64,000 nt of DNA, taken from assembly GCA_030148225.1 (NCBI GenBank), contig JASBTX010000007.1, positions 124,001-188,000 of the forward strand, given 5' to 3'. The notes under the pieces are model-generated. The model had not been told where the DNA came from. It did no database searches and worked only from the letters and a program-made list of their open reading frames with translations. A program made the translations under genes and the position numbers. Below are positions 25,299-36,119 of the stretch, piece by piece (the stretch's first letter is position 1; each line of letters starts with the position of its first letter). The DNA is from Paracoccaceae bacterium (GTDB lineage: Bacteria; Pseudomonadota; Alphaproteobacteria; Rhodobacterales; Rhodobacteraceae).

Positions 25299-27197
25299 AT
25301 GCGGTGTATACTGGCTTTGGTCGGGGTGGTCTGGCTGATCCTGCCGGGCATAGCGCTGGCACAATCTGTCTGCAATTTCGAATTCGAAGAGAAGCTGGTC
25401 GAAAGCACCGGCGCCGATCTGCAGATCCTTGGCCTTGACGGCAACGCCTCAACCTATGACGGCAACTGGACGCCCGTCAGGCTGCGCGAGGCCAATGACC
25501 GCATCCGCAAATTCGGCCGCAGCATCGGGCGCATGGATGTGTGCTGGGAAAATGATGAGGGCAAGACCTTTATCAGCTATTGCACCGCCACGCTGCTGGA
25601 AGGCAACCGCATCCTGACCAATTCCCACTGCACCAAGCCACCCCGGAACAGCCGCATCGTGACCGCCGGATACCTGCCGGTCGAAGCGCGCCTGCTAATG
25701 GGATTTGAAAGCGTGCGCGATCCCGACAGCGCCCGATATTACACGATCATCCTGCCCGCGACCGCCGCCTCACCCATTGCCGAGGCTGATGCGGCGCTTT
25801 TCCGGGTGCGGGGAAATCCGAACAAGGACTGGGGTTTTAACCGCATGGTCGCCGCGTCCGACATCACACCAGGAGAGGCGCTGGTCATCGTGCATCACCC
25901 GGGCGGCATCGCCAAGATGTTCAGTTCGATCCGCTGCGCGGTGCACCGAAACCAGGACCCGGCCAGCCAGCGCGAAATTCAGCATACATGCGACACGATG
26001 CAAGGCAGTTCCGGCTCTCTCCTTCTGCGCGAAAGCGATCTGGTGATCGTCGGTCTGCATCATCAGGCCGGGTTGCGCCCCGATGATCCCGACAGCGCCA
26101 ACAAGGCGATCCGCATATCATACGTCGCAGATGCGTTGAACATCGCGCTGGCGGCGCCGGAACAGCAAAACGGCACCGTCACGCAGAACCATTGCAATGG
26201 CGCGGCGACAGAATGGTCGGGGCTGAGCCAAAGTACCAGCGTCACCGATCTGCAATCCTTTGTCGGGCGCTACGCACTATGCAGCGATTACGTACTGCTG
26301 GCCGTCAGCCGCATGGGCGAACTGGCGACCGGGTCGGATACCGGTGATAACGATACGACGGTGACCGTGGTGGCCCAGCCGCCCCGCGACAATGATGCGG
26401 ATGGCGGCAACGGGATCACGGTTACCCCCGCCGGTCCCGATCCGGCGCTCGTGCGGCTTGCGCGCGAATGCGATGATGCCGCCGGTCTGCCCTGGCATCC
26501 CGACAATCTGGACGGCACCGCCAGCTATCGCGGCATCCTTTACCGTGACGATATCGATGCGCCACGCGCCATCAGCACATGTCGCCGCGCCGTAGAGGCT
26601 GACCCCGACAATGTCCGCAGCCGCGTGCATTACGCCCGCGCCCTCGCCGCCGCTGACCGCAATGCACAGGCGCTGAGAGAGCTGGAAACCGCCATCGACA
26701 TGGGTGATGCATCGGGCACGGCGATGATGGGGACGATGTATTATTTCGGCAAGGGCGTTGCCCAGAACTATGCCACCGCCGCTGATTTCTATGGCCGGGC
26801 CGCGCGCATGGGCTCACCGCGGGCAGCCAATAATTTCGGGCTGATGTTTCTTGGCGGCACCGGCGTGACCCGCGACTATGCCACCGCGCGGCGCTGGTTC
26901 GAAGAGGCGATAGGCTATGATTTTCCGGCCAGTTATTCGAACCTTGCGGTTATCTACGAGCGTGGCCATGGCGTGGCGCGCGATCCGGTAAGGGCGGCTG
27001 ATCTTTACATGCAGGGGATTGCGCTGGGGCATCGCTGGCCGATGACACGGCGTGGCGGCGACTGGAACAACGCCACCGCGCGCGAGTTGCAGAAACGCCT
27101 GCGCGACGAGGGGTTTTATTCAGGCGCCATCGACGGCGCGGTCGGGCCCGGCACGATCAACGCGATGTGGGACTATCAGGCGGCATCCCTGCCCTGA
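25299..27197 (+). CDS. Secreted trypsin-like protease with SEL1 repeats and peptidoglycan-binding end
   Basis: The 632-residue protein has a signal peptide (to about ALAQ). A trypsin-like domain (about 75-285) has a complete triad: H110 in LTNSHC, D164 in EADAALF and S238 in QGSSGS. A Pro/Asp-rich linker follows. Residues about 430-580 hold a TPR-like segment and several SEL1 repeats (YYFGKGVAQNYATAADFYGR, FLGGTGVTRDYATARRWF). The C-terminal 45 residues resemble a PG_binding_1 domain (LQKRLRDEGFYSGAIDGAVG). It would act in the periplasm, perhaps docked on peptidoglycan. Substrate unknown; a regulated envelope protease is a reasonable inference. Confidence 0.87.
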   Translation: MRCILALVGVVWLILPGIALAQSVCNFEFEEKLVESTGADLQILGLDGNASTYDGNWTPVRLREANDRIRKFGRSIGRMDVCWENDEGKTFISYCTATLLEGNRILTNSHCTKPPRNSRIVTAGYLPVEARLLMGFESVRDPDSARYYTIILPATAASPIAEADAALFRVRGNPNKDWGFNRMVAASDITPGEALVIVHHPGGIAKMFSSIRCAVHRNQDPASQREIQHTCDTMQGSSGSLLLRESDLVIVGLHHQAGLRPDDPDSANKAIRISYVADALNIALAAPEQQNGTVTQNHCNGAATEWSGLSQSTSVTDLQSFVGRYALCSDYVLLAVSRMGELATGSDTGDNDTTVTVVAQPPRDNDADGGNGITVTPAGPDPALVRLARECDDAAGLPWHPDNLDGTASYRGILYRDDIDAPRAISTCRRAVEADPDNVRSRVHYARALAAADRNAQALRELETAIDMGDASGTAMMGTMYYFGKGVAQNYATAADFYGRAARMGSPRAANNFGLMFLGGTGVTRDYATARRWFEEAIGYDFPASYSNLAVIYERGHGVARDPVRAADLYMQGIALGHRWPMTRRGGDWNNATARELQKRLRDEGFYSGAIDGAVGPGTINAMWDYQAASLP

Positions 27198-27220
27198 CGC
27201 GTACAGGCCTCTGGCCGGTT

Positions 27221-27655
27221 TCAGTAGCCCCGGATCATATCCTCGAGGTGCCCCTTTTCGGTCTGCACCTCGTCGATCCGCGCCTTGACGACATCACCAA
27301 TGGAAATCATGCCGATCAGCTCATCATCGCGCATGACAGGCAAATGGCGGAAACGGCCCTGCGTCATCAGTTGCAATGCCTGTTCGGCGCTGTCGCTGGT
27401 GGCACAACTGGTGATTTTGCTGGTCATGACACTGTTTACCGGCCGCGTCAGGCATTCGGCGCCCGTGCTGCCGATCTCGCGAATGATGTCACGCTCGGAA
27501 ATGATACCATCAATCGATTTGCCATCTTCGCTGACCAAGAGCGCGCCGACGCCCTTGGCGGCAAGCGAATCCACCGCGTCTGATACCGTTGCGTTCTGAG
27601 ATATGCGAAACACGACCTGACTGGGTTTCGCCTCCAGTATCTGTCCGATCAGCAT
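27221..27655 (-). CDS. CBS-domain protein
   Basis: The 144-residue protein consists of two CBS motifs (about 10-65 and 75-130), a Bateman module that typically binds adenosine nucleotides. DGIISERDIIR and IGMISIGDVVK are the classical strand-helix signatures. There is no attached effector domain, so it probably senses energy charge and acts on a partner. The ATG at 27655 has GGAAGGA about 8 bases upstream and is preferred to the TTG at 27661. It lies 69 bases downstream of uvrA, in the same direction, and converges with the protease gene. Confidence 0.93.
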   Translation of the reverse strand: MLIGQILEAKPSQVVFRISQNATVSDAVDSLAAKGVGALLVSEDGKSIDGIISERDIIREIGSTGAECLTRPVNSVMTSKITSCATSDSAEQALQLMTQGRFRHLPVMRDDELIGMISIGDVVKARIDEVQTEKGHLEDMIRGY

Positions 27656-27724
27656 CGTCAAATTCCTTCCCGCTGCTAGGTACGACTCAGCCTAGCACAA
27701 CGGAAAGAGATTTCAATTTTTCGC

Positions 27725-30583
27725 TTATTCTGCGGCAATTTGCGCAGGCTTGAGCATGGTCTTGAGGTATCGTCCGGTATGGCTGGCCTTGGCCTTGCTA
27801 ACCTCTTCGGGCGTACCCTTGGCCACGATCCGGCCGCCGCCATCACCGCCTTCCGGGCCGATATCGATGATGTGATCGGCGGTTTTGACCACGTCCAGAT
27901 TATGCTCGATCACCACGACCGTGTTGCCCTGATCCACCAGTTCATGCAGCACCTCGAGCAGTTTGCGCACATCCTCGAAATGCAGGCCGGTCGTCGGCTC
28001 GTCAAGGATATAGAGCGTGCGTCCTGTCGACCGTCTGGCCAGTTCTTTTGACAGTTTCACCCGCTGCGCCTCGCCGCCTGAGAGGGTGGTCGCCTGTTGG
28101 CCCACGCGAATATAGCCCAGCCCGACCCGCATCAGCGCGTCCATCTTTTCGCGGATGCTGGGCACAGCCTTGAAAAACGCCTGTGCATCCTCGACCGTCA
28201 TGTCCAGAACATCGGCGATGCTCTTGCCCTTGAAGCGGATTTCAAGCGTTTCGCGATTATAGCGCGCGCCATTGCAGGTCTCGCAGGTGACATAGACATC
28301 GGGCAGGAAATGCATCTCGATCTTGATCAGCCCGTCGCCCTGACAGGCCTCGCAGCGCCCGCCCTTGACGTTGAACGAAAACCGTCCCGGTTTATAGCCG
28401 CGCGCCTTGGCCTCGGGCAGGCCGGCAAACCAGTCGCGGATCGGCGTGAACGCCCCGGTATATGTGGCCGGGTTCGACCGTGGCGTGCGCCCGATCGGGC
28501 GCTGGTCGATATCGATGACCTTGTCCAGATGCTCCAGCCCCTCGATGGTCTGACAGGGTGCGGGGGTCTGGCGCGCGCCGTTCAGCCGCATCGAGGCCGT
28601 CTTGAACAGGGTCTCGATTGTCAACGTGGATTTGCCCCCGCCCGAAACGCCCGTGACACAAACAAACTTGCCCAGGGGAAATTCGGCCGTCATGTTCCGC
28701 AGGTTGTTGCCCGTCGCCTTGACCACGGTAACCGATTTGCCATTGCCCGACCGCCGCGTCACGGGCACATCGATCTTTCTGCTGCCCGAGAGATACGCCC
28801 CCGTGACCGAGGCCGGGTTTGCCGCAATCTCGGCGGGCAGCCCTTCGGCCACCACCTGCCCCCCATGCACACCCGCACCGGGCCCGATATCGAAAACATA
28901 ATCCGCCTCGCGGATCGCTTCTTCGTCATGCTCGACCACGATCACCGTATTGCCTTGATCGCGCAGGTTTTTCAGCGTCGCCAGCAGGCGGTCATTATCG
29001 CGCTGATGCAGCCCGATTGACGGCTCGTCCAGTACATACAGCACGCCCGTCAGCCCCGATCCGATCTGGCTGGCAAGGCGTATGCGTTGGCTTTCACCAC
29101 CGCTGAGCGTGCCCGAAGACCGGCTCAGCGTCAGATATTCCAGCCCGACATTGTTCAGAAAACCCAGACGTTCGTGAATTTCCTTGAGGATGGCGCGCGC
29201 GATCTCGTTTTTCTGCGTGCTCAGCCCCTCGGGCACGCTGCCGATCCAGTCCAGCGCCTCGCGGATCGACATCCGCACAACTTCGCCCACATGCAGCCCG
29301 CAGATCTTCACTGCCAGCGCTTCGGGTTTCAGCCGATAGCCGTCGCAAACCCCGCAGGGCCTGTTGTTCTGATAGCGTTCAAATTCCTCGCGGATCCAGT
29401 TGGAATCCGTCTCGCGATAGCGGCGTTCCATATTCGGGATCACGCCCTCGAACGACCGCGTCACCTCGTAAATGCGCCCGCCTTCGTCATAGCGGAACCG
29501 GATTTCGTCATCGCCCGAACCATACAGGAACACCTGCTTCACATGCGGTTTCAGATCCTTCCACGGGGTTTTCGGGTCGAATTCGTAGTGGCGCGCAATT
29601 GCTTCGATGGTCTGCAGGAAATAGGGTGACTTACCCTTGCGCCATGGCGCCAGTGCACCGTCAGCCAGTTGCAGCGCTTCATCCGGCACCACCAGCCGCT
29701 CGTCGAAAAACAGTTCAACCCCCAGCCCGTCGCATTGCGGGCAGGCCCCGAAAGGCGCGTTGAAGGAAAAAAGCCGTGGCTCGATCTCGGGGATGGTGAA
29801 ACCCGATACCGGACAGGCGAAATTCTCGGAAAACGTCGTGCGCTCGGCCTCGCCTTCGGTCGGTGCCGTCTCCAGCACCGCGATCCCGTCGGCAAGGTCC
29901 AGCGCCGTGCGCAGACTGTCGGCCAGACGCGTCTCCAGCCCTTCGCGGATCACCAGCCGGTCAACCACCACGTCGATATCGTGGCGGAATTTCTTGTCCA
30001 GCACCGGCGGCTGATCCAGATCGTGAAAGTCTCCGTCGACCTTGACGCGCTGGAAACCCTGCTTGCGCAGTTCCAGAAACTCTTTCTTGTACTCGCCCTT
30101 GCGGTCGCGCACGATCGGCGCCAGCAGATAGGCGCGCGTGCCTTCTTCCATCGCCATGATCCTGTCGACCATGTCCTGCACCTGCTGCGCCTCGATGGGC
30201 AGACCCGTTGCGGGCGAATAGGGCGTGCCCGCCCGCGCGTATAATAACCTCAGGTAATCATATATCTCTGTGACCGTGCCCACGGTCGAACGCGGATTTT
30301 TCGACGTCGTCTTCTGTTCGATGGAAATCGCCGGGCTGAGGCCGGAAATGTGATCGACATCCGGCTTTTCCATCATGTTCAGAAACTGGCGCGCATAGGC
30401 CGACAGGCTCTCGACATAGCGGCGCTGGCCCTCGGCATAGATCGTGTCAAAGGCAAGAGAGGACTTGCCCGATCCGGACAGGCCCGTGATCACGACCAGC
30501 TGATCGCGCGGAATATCGACATCGATCGATTTCAGATTATGCTCGCGCGCTCCGCGCACCTCGATCGATTTCTGCTCGGCCAT
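27725..30583 (-). CDS. uvrA: Excinuclease ABC subunit UvrA
   Basis: UvrA (952 residues) recognises bulky DNA lesions and loads UvrB in nucleotide excision repair. It holds two ABC ATPase modules: the first Walker A is [14 protein letters not shown], the second [14 protein letters not shown]. Signatures are [12 protein letters not shown] and [15 protein letters not shown], and zinc-binding CxxC pairs are [15 protein letters not shown] and [16 protein letters not shown]. The ATG at 30583 ([18 protein letters not shown]) is preferred over 30610, which has no ribosome-binding site. No LexA-type box is obvious upstream. Confidence 0.97.
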   Translation of the reverse strand: MAEQKSIEVRGAREHNLKSIDVDIPRDQLVVITGLSGSGKSSLAFDTIYAEGQRRYVESLSAYARQFLNMMEKPDVDHISGLSPAISIEQKTTSKNPRSTVGTVTEIYDYLRLLYARAGTPYSPATGLPIEAQQVQDMVDRIMAMEEGTRAYLLAPIVRDRKGEYKKEFLELRKQGFQRVKVDGDFHDLDQPPVLDKKFRHDIDVVVDRLVIREGLETRLADSLRTALDLADGIAVLETAPTEGEAERTTFSENFACPVSGFTIPEIEPRLFSFNAPFGACPQCDGLGVELFFDERLVVPDEALQLADGALAPWRKGKSPYFLQTIEAIARHYEFDPKTPWKDLKPHVKQVFLYGSGDDEIRFRYDEGGRIYEVTRSFEGVIPNMERRYRETDSNWIREEFERYQNNRPCGVCDGYRLKPEALAVKICGLHVGEVVRMSIREALDWIGSVPEGLSTQKNEIARAILKEIHERLGFLNNVGLEYLTLSRSSGTLSGGESQRIRLASQIGSGLTGVLYVLDEPSIGLHQRDNDRLLATLKNLRDQGNTVIVVEHDEEAIREADYVFDIGPGAGVHGGQVVAEGLPAEIAANPASVTGAYLSGSRKIDVPVTRRSGNGKSVTVVKATGNNLRNMTAEFPLGKFVCVTGVSGGGKSTLTIETLFKTASMRLNGARQTPAPCQTIEGLEHLDKVIDIDQRPIGRTPRSNPATYTGAFTPIRDWFAGLPEAKARGYKPGRFSFNVKGGRCEACQGDGLIKIEMHFLPDVYVTCETCNGARYNRETLEIRFKGKSIADVLDMTVEDAQAFFKAVPSIREKMDALMRVGLGYIRVGQQATTLSGGEAQRVKLSKELARRSTGRTLYILDEPTTGLHFEDVRKLLEVLHELVDQGNTVVVIEHNLDVVKTADHIIDIGPEGGDGGGRIVAKGTPEEVSKAKASHTGRYLKTMLKPAQIAAE

Positions 30584-30685
30584 GCTCGCCCCCGTTAACG
30601 GTTTAGACATAGTTCAAGCTGACCGAGTCTCCAACAGAAAATTGAGAACAAGTCGGGAACATTTGTGCAGGGCGGAATTTCGGCG

Positions 30686-31459
30686 TCAGGGTCCGCCGGA
30701 CTGGGCAAAATCCCCCGGAAAGGCCAGATGCCCGTGATGGGTGATGCGAGACTTGGTATCGACCCAGATCTCGCCGCCGCAATCCTTGACCCAGCGCAGG
30801 CAAAAGGACTGATCCTCGCCATAGATCGCATCGCCTTCGTCGCTGTAGCGATGCGAGAAGAAATCCGCGAAAAGCGGCGCGTCCTGATAGATCGGCAAGA
30901 GCCCATTGCGGGGCAGTTTCTGTGCCGCGCCCCTGGCGACAATGGTTTCCGGCACAACCCTTTTGAACAGCATGAACCCCGTCGCCACCGTTGCCGTCCT
31001 GCGGAAATCGCCGCGCTGTTCGTCGATCGGCGCACCACCTTTCTGCATGTAGTAGCTCAGATTGTATTTCATCGACCGCGCCAGCAATTCGCGTGTAGGC
31101 GTCGCGGTGCCCCCGGATTTCAGATCCTGCTCCACGGCCTGACGAAACTTTTCCAACCGCAGGTTCCGCTGTGGATAAACGCCCGCCACGAAATCTTCGT
31201 CGAAATCAAGGAGGCGAAATAACTGCTTGGGTGTAAAAGATAAATCACTATCTACCAACAGGCAGTGCGTGAAATTCCGGCTGGATAGAAAATAGGAAAC
31301 CAGATAGTTGCGCGACATGACGATATCGGAAAACTCGTAGGTTTTCAGCGCAAAAGGCACCCGGCGTTTGCGCAGGCCCTGGGTCAGGCCGACAATCGAT
31401 TTCATGAACTCGGTCGCAACCAGACCGGGGGTCGGCACGGCGATCAGTATCTGGGTCAT
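30686..31459 (-). CDS. Glycosyltransferase-like protein (GT-A fold)
   Basis: The 257-residue protein resembles GT-A glycosyltransferases of the type found in roseobacters and phages. LLVDSDLSFTPKQLFRLL supplies a D-S-D metal/nucleotide-sugar motif, and YGEDQSFCLRW supplies the E-D-x-x-F acceptor-side motif. No signal peptide or membrane segment is present. Donor and acceptor are unknown. It lies between lpdA and uvrA, with gaps of 110 and 102 bases, and has no evident functional tie to them. Confidence 0.72.
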   Translation of the reverse strand: MTQILIAVPTPGLVATEFMKSIVGLTQGLRKRRVPFALKTYEFSDIVMSRNYLVSYFLSSRNFTHCLLVDSDLSFTPKQLFRLLDFDEDFVAGVYPQRNLRLEKFRQAVEQDLKSGGTATPTRELLARSMKYNLSYYMQKGGAPIDEQRGDFRRTATVATGFMLFKRVVPETIVARGAAQKLPRNGLLPIYQDAPLFADFFSHRYSDEGDAIYGEDQSFCLRWVKDCGGEIWVDTKSRITHHGHLAFPGDFAQSGGP

Positions 31460-31569
31460 GGAATGTGCGCCCGCTATGTTTTGACCGGACTATGCCGCAA
31501 GCGGCAGGGCAGGTCCAGAAACCCCTGCCCGCCCGGTTGCATATGACGCCATGCGGCGGTGCCGCCTGC

Positions 31570-32979
31570 TCAGATATGGATGGCGCGGTGATAGGCGTCC
31601 AGCACCGCCTCGTGCATCATCTCTGACAGGGTCGGGTGCGGGAAAACCGTGTTCATCAGCTCGGCTTCGGTCGTTTCCAGCGTGCGGCCCACGACATAGC
31701 CCTGAATAAGTTCTGTCACCTCGGCACCCACCATATGCGCTCCCAGCAATTCGCCGGTTTTCTCGTCGAACACGGTCTTGATCATCCCCTCGGGCTCGCC
31801 CAACGCGATGGCCTTGCCATTGCCGATAAAGGGAAAGCGGCCGACCTTGACCTTATAGCCCAACTCTTTCGCCTTCGCTTCGGTATAGCCCACCGAGGCC
31901 ACCTGCGGCTGGCAATAGGTACAGCCCGCGATGCTCTCGGGTTTGACGGGGTGCACATCCTTCTGCCCTGCAATCAGTTCGGCAACCATCACACCCTCGT
32001 GGCTGGCCTTGTGCGCCAGCCATGGCGCGCCCGCGATATCGCCGATGGCAAAGACGCCGGGCACGTTTGTCCGGCAGAACCCGTCTGTCACGATATGTGT
32101 GCGGTCAACCGTGATGCCCAGCGCCTCCAGCCCGATATTCTCGACATTGCCAACGATGCCCACCGCCGAAATCACGGTGTCGAATTCGTGCTTTTCGATC
32201 TTGCCGCCGGCTTCGATATGCGCCGTGACCTTGCCACCCGATTTCGACGGTGCCCGGTCCAGCTTCTTGACCATGGATTTCTCCATGATCTTCATGCCCT
32301 GTTTTTTGAATGCCTTCTTGGCAAAGGCGCTGATTTCGGCATCCTCGACCGGCAGCACCCGGTCCATGACCTCCACAACCGTCGTCTCACAGCCCAGCGT
32401 GTTGTAGAAACTGGCGAACTCGATGCCAATGGCCCCCGACCCGATCACCAAGAGCTTTTTGGGCATGCGCGGCGGGGTCAGTGCGGTCTTGTAGGTCCAG
32501 ACCAGATCGCCATCGGCCTCCAGCCCCGGCAATTCACGCGCCCGAGCACCCGTGGCGATCACCACGTTCTTTGCCGTCAGGGTCTGGCTGCCCTTGTCCG
32601 TCTTGACCGATACGGTGTTGGCGGCGATCAGCGCCGCCTCGCCCATGATAGCGGTCACCTTGTTCTTTTTCAGCAGATGCCCGATGCCACCGCTCAGCTG
32701 CGCAGCCACGGCACGCGACCGTTTGACGATTCCGTCCAGATCATAGCCGACGCTGCCGGCCTTCAGCCCGAACTCTCCGGCCCGCTGCATCAGGTGAAAG
32801 ATTTCAGATGACCGCAGCATCGCCTTGGTCGGGATACAGCCCCAGTTCAGGCAGATACCCCCCATATGCTCGCGTTCGACGACGGCCACTTTCAGGCCCA
32901 GCTGCGCAGCCCTGATCGCGCAGACATAGCCGCCGGGCCCGGCACCGATCACGACCAGATCAAATGATGAATCAGCCAT
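31570..32979 (-). CDS. lpdA: Dihydrolipoyl dehydrogenase
   Basis: The FAD-dependent E3 enzyme reoxidises dihydrolipoamide in 2-oxoacid dehydrogenase and glycine-cleavage complexes. The 469-residue protein has the N-terminal FAD motif GAGPGGYVCAIRAAQLG, the redox-active pair C43/C48 in GGICLNWGCIPTK, the NAD motif IGSGAIGIEFASFY and the C-terminal catalytic HPTLSE histidine. It is not next to E1 or E2 genes, so it may be a shared or secondary E3. Upstream, 57 bases away, is the DUF924 gene. Confidence 0.95.
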   Translation of the reverse strand: MADSSFDLVVIGAGPGGYVCAIRAAQLGLKVAVVEREHMGGICLNWGCIPTKAMLRSSEIFHLMQRAGEFGLKAGSVGYDLDGIVKRSRAVAAQLSGGIGHLLKKNKVTAIMGEAALIAANTVSVKTDKGSQTLTAKNVVIATGARARELPGLEADGDLVWTYKTALTPPRMPKKLLVIGSGAIGIEFASFYNTLGCETTVVEVMDRVLPVEDAEISAFAKKAFKKQGMKIMEKSMVKKLDRAPSKSGGKVTAHIEAGGKIEKHEFDTVISAVGIVGNVENIGLEALGITVDRTHIVTDGFCRTNVPGVFAIGDIAGAPWLAHKASHEGVMVAELIAGQKDVHPVKPESIAGCTYCQPQVASVGYTEAKAKELGYKVKVGRFPFIGNGKAIALGEPEGMIKTVFDEKTGELLGAHMVGAEVTELIQGYVVGRTLETTEAELMNTVFPHPTLSEMMHEAVLDAYHRAIHI

Positions 32980-33036
32980 TTCGGCCCTCCTGAATCAAAT
33001 TGGTTGAATGTTAAACCAATTTCCCCAGGACAGCAA

Positions 33037-33645
33037 TCACACCGCCTGTGCAGATTGCGCAGCCGGGGTATTCCCGGCACGCAAGGCTTCGACCACATAG
33101 CCATAGCCCTGGTTGTTCACAAAGTTCTCTTCGACAGGACGGCTGCACCGGCCCAGCGCCTTGTTGCGGGTGGGGAAACGGCCATAGGTGCGGATGATTT
33201 CGCGATGGGCCTTGGCATGCAACAGAAAGTCTTTGCCATGCTCGGGCATGCGGGTCACGAACAGGCGCACGGCGCGGTCCTGATCCACCAGCGATTCCGA
33301 ATGCACGATGGGCATATAGAAAAACTGCCGCGCCGGCTCGTCGATCTTCAGATCCCAGTTCTTGTGGATGGCCATCTTGACCGCCGCCAGCGCATAACAG
33401 TCGCTGGCAAAGGCCTTGGCAGTGTCGCGGAACATGTTGCGCGGGAACTGATCCATCAGAATGGAATAGGCCAGAACGCCGCTCGGATGGGTCAGCCACA
33501 GCGCGCAGGCGCCATCCATTGCCCTGTCCCACGTATCTTCGGCGAAATCGCGGACCTGCCGGTCCAGCGCATCGCCCCCGGCATACCACCCCTTTGGCCC
33601 GACCTCATCCAGCCAAAACGCCAGAACCTCATCCGGCTTCAGCAT
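33037..33645 (-). CDS. DUF924 family protein
   Basis: The 202-residue helical protein belongs to DUF924, with hallmarks VLAFWLDEVGPKGWY, LILDQFPRN-like SILMDQFPRNMFR, and RFPTRNKALGR. The family has a TPR-like all-helical fold and no proven function. ATG at 33645 has GGAGGAGG 5 bases upstream and yields the family's usual start (MLKPDEVLAFW); the upstream frame is an extension. It lies between MFS and lpdA genes on the same strand. Confidence 0.9.
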   Translation of the reverse strand: MLKPDEVLAFWLDEVGPKGWYAGGDALDRQVRDFAEDTWDRAMDGACALWLTHPSGVLAYSILMDQFPRNMFRDTAKAFASDCYALAAVKMAIHKNWDLKIDEPARQFFYMPIVHSESLVDQDRAVRLFVTRMPEHGKDFLLHAKAHREIIRTYGRFPTRNKALGRCSRPVEENFVNNQGYGYVVEALRAGNTPAAQSAQAV

Positions 33646-33728
33646 TGGCACCTCCTCCGCTGCTGCGTCCCCCAACGTCGTAACAAAAACCGTTGCACGA
33701 ACTTATCCACAGGACAAGGGGGAATCAC

Positions 33729-34991
33729 TTATGTTGCGGATTCTTGCAGTTCTTCCTGCGCGGCCTCGATGGCGAATTCCTGCGCCACCTCTACGGCCAC
33801 GGCGGTCGCCGTTTGCGAGATATGGGCATAGGTACCGGTGTCGGAGACCTGCGGCGCGGCGCGGCGGGTCGAGCGCCATGCACCATAGATGCCGATACCC
33901 GCCAGCATGAACCCGATGAACATGAAAAATCCCGACGGCCCTGCGAAATCCATCAGCTGTCCGGTAACAACCGGCCCTGCAATCGCACCGATCCCGTTGA
34001 TGAATATCAACCCGCCCGAGGCGGCGGCCATATCCTCCAGCTCCAGAAAATCGTTGGTATAGGCGATCAGCAGCGCATAAAGCGGGTTGGAAAAGCCGCC
34101 GATCAGAAAGGCGCACACCAGAATGGCCGGGAAATATCCCCCCAGCATCATCGCCGCGACCGCCGCCGCCGCCCCGGCAATCGACACCGCCATGATCAAA
34201 AGACGCCGGTCCATACGGTCCGACACCCAGCCGATGGGAAATTGCAGCACCAGCCCGCCCAGATAGATCGAGGCGATAAAGATCGATATCTCACCAAGGC
34301 TCAGCCCTTCGGACGTGCCATAGACTGCCGCCATGCCAAAGAGCGCCGAAAACACACCGCCCAGCAGGAAAATCCCGACGCAGCCCAGCGGCGAGGCGCC
34401 GAACAGCTCACGGAAACTCATGCTCTTGGTCGTGTCAAAGGCCGGTGCGGGCGTGATCGACAAAAGGATCGGCGCAAAGGCCAGCGACACCAGAACCGAC
34501 GGCACGATGAACAGGATGAAGCCCGACGGATCGCCCAGCGCCAGCACACCCTGCGCGGCCACGATCCCGGCCATCTGCACGATCAGGTAAACCGACAGGG
34601 TCTGGCCGCGCGTCTCGTTCGTGGCGGCATTGTTCAGCCAGCTTTCGGCGGTGACATAGACGCCGGAAAAACAAAACCCGATCCCCACGCGCAAAAGCGT
34701 CCACGCGATCGGATCAGTGATCACCGGAAACAGGATCAGTATCGCCGAGATGAACGAGCCCAGCGCCGCAAAGACCCGTACATGCCCAACCCGCCGGATC
34801 ATTTCCGGTGCCATCTTGGAACCAAAAAGGAACCCGACGAAATAGCCCGACATGATGATCGACAACTGAAAGGTCGAGAAACCCTCGATATCGCCACGCA
34901 CCCCCAAAAGAGAGCCTTGCAGCCCGTTGCCCACCATCAAAAGCAACATGCCCAGAAACAGGGCCCAGGACCCACGAAACACCGAGATCAT
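33729..34991 (-). CDS. MFS transporter
   Basis: The 420-residue protein has twelve predicted membrane helices with a central cytoplasmic loop. It resembles the YcaD/UMF1-type group of the major facilitator superfamily; GWVSDRMDRRLLI is the loop 8-9 version of the family's G-x-x-x-D-R motif. Substrate cannot be inferred. It is 63 bases downstream of queA and 83 bases upstream of the DUF924 gene on the same strand. Confidence 0.87.
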   Translation of the reverse strand: MISVFRGSWALFLGMLLLMVGNGLQGSLLGVRGDIEGFSTFQLSIIMSGYFVGFLFGSKMAPEMIRRVGHVRVFAALGSFISAILILFPVITDPIAWTLLRVGIGFCFSGVYVTAESWLNNAATNETRGQTLSVYLIVQMAGIVAAQGVLALGDPSGFILFIVPSVLVSLAFAPILLSITPAPAFDTTKSMSFRELFGASPLGCVGIFLLGGVFSALFGMAAVYGTSEGLSLGEISIFIASIYLGGLVLQFPIGWVSDRMDRRLLIMAVSIAGAAAAVAAMMLGGYFPAILVCAFLIGGFSNPLYALLIAYTNDFLELEDMAAASGGLIFINGIGAIAGPVVTGQLMDFAGPSGFFMFIGFMLAGIGIYGAWRSTRRAAPQVSDTGTYAHISQTATAVAVEVAQEFAIEAAQEELQESAT

Positions 34992-35054
34992 CGCGCAGCT
35001 CCTTTCAACAAGGGTTTCACCCGGCCTAGCTGATTCCGCCCGGGTGGAAAACCA

Positions 35055-36119
35055 TCACTGCGACACATCCCCTGTCGGTTTTGAGGCAGGACAGAGCAGC
35101 GACGCATCCCCGTAAGAGAAAAAGCGATAGCGCTCTCGGATGGCGTGGGCATAAATCTCTCTGACCCGCGCTGGCCCCATCAGCGCCGATACCAGCATCA
35201 TCAGCGTCGATTTCGGCAGGTGGAAATTCGTCATCAGCGCGTCGGTCACCCGAAACCTGTAACCCGGTCGGATGAATATATCCGTCTCACCCGTCCATGC
35301 GCGCACCCGCCCCGCATCATCCGCCGCCGTTTCGATCAGTCGCAGTGCTGTCGTGCCAACCGGGATGATCCGACCGCCACGTGCGCGGGTTTCATTGATC
35401 TCGGATGCCGCGCCCGGCGTGACCTCTCCCCATTCGGCATGCATCCGGTGCTGCGCCACGTCATCCGTCTTGACAGGCAGAAACGTGCCCGCCCCGACAT
35501 GCAGCGTAACATGGGTGAAATCGACACCTCTTTCCGCGATACGCCCCAGCAATTCGGCGTCGAAATGCAGGCTTGCCGTCGGTGCGGCCACGGCCCCGTT
35601 GCGGGCTGCAAAGATGGTCTGATAATCCTGATTGTCCTGCTGGTCGGCGGCGCGTTTGGCCACGATATAGGGTGGCAGCGGCATCTGGCCGACCTGCCTG
35701 AGTGCTTCATCAAACGCATCGCCCCTGAGGTTGAAGGCAAGCGTCGCCTGCCCATTGCTGCGCGCAATCATCCTGGCCTCGAAGCCGGAGGCAAAGTGAA
35801 TGACCTCACCGTCGGCGACCTTGCGCAGCGGCTTCAGAAGCGCGCGCCAGTTGCCATCGGCATCGGGCGACAAAAGCGTGACCTCGATCCGCGCGCGCGC
35901 CTCGCCCCGGCGACGCTCGCCGGTCAAACGGGCGGGGATGACCTTGGTATCGTTCAGCACCAGCCGGTCACCCGGGCGCAGATAATCGGGCAGGTCGGTG
36001 ACATGCGCATCGCTGATCGCTTCCCCGGCCACCAGCAGCCGCGCTGCTGTGCGCGGGCGCGCCGGGCGCACGGCGATCAGCTCTTCAGGCAGCGCGAAAT
36101 CGAAATCCGACAGCTTCAA
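35055..36119 (-). CDS. queA: S-adenosylmethionine:tRNA ribosyltransferase-isomerase
   Basis: QueA transfers the ribosyl part of SAM to preQ1 in tRNA to form epoxyqueuosine. The 354-residue protein begins [16 protein letters not shown], and contains [16 protein letters not shown] and [12 protein letters not shown], all QueA signatures. The C-terminal [15 protein letters not shown] block is intact. It begins four bases inside the stop of the AsmA-like gene, so it is probably co-translated. No tgt is adjacent in the window. Confidence 0.96.
   Translation of the reverse strand: MKLSDFDFALPEELIAVRPARPRTAARLLVAGEAISDAHVTDLPDYLRPGDRLVLNDTKVIPARLTGERRRGEARARIEVTLLSPDADGNWRALLKPLRKVADGEVIHFASGFEARMIARSNGQATLAFNLRGDAFDEALRQVGQMPLPPYIVAKRAADQQDNQDYQTIFAARNGAVAAPTASLHFDAELLGRIAERGVDFTHVTLHVGAGTFLPVKTDDVAQHRMHAEWGEVTPGAASEINETRARGGRIIPVGTTALRLIETAADDAGRVRAWTGETDIFIRPGYRFRVTDALMTNFHLPKSTLMMLVSALMGPARVREIYAHAIRERYRFFSYGDASLLCPASKPTGDVSQ

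Noticed and set aside
33693..35033. Long plus-strand frame opposite the MFS gene
   Set aside because: The product is Arg/His/Gln-rich and lacks any domain, as expected for the complement of a GC-rich membrane-protein gene.
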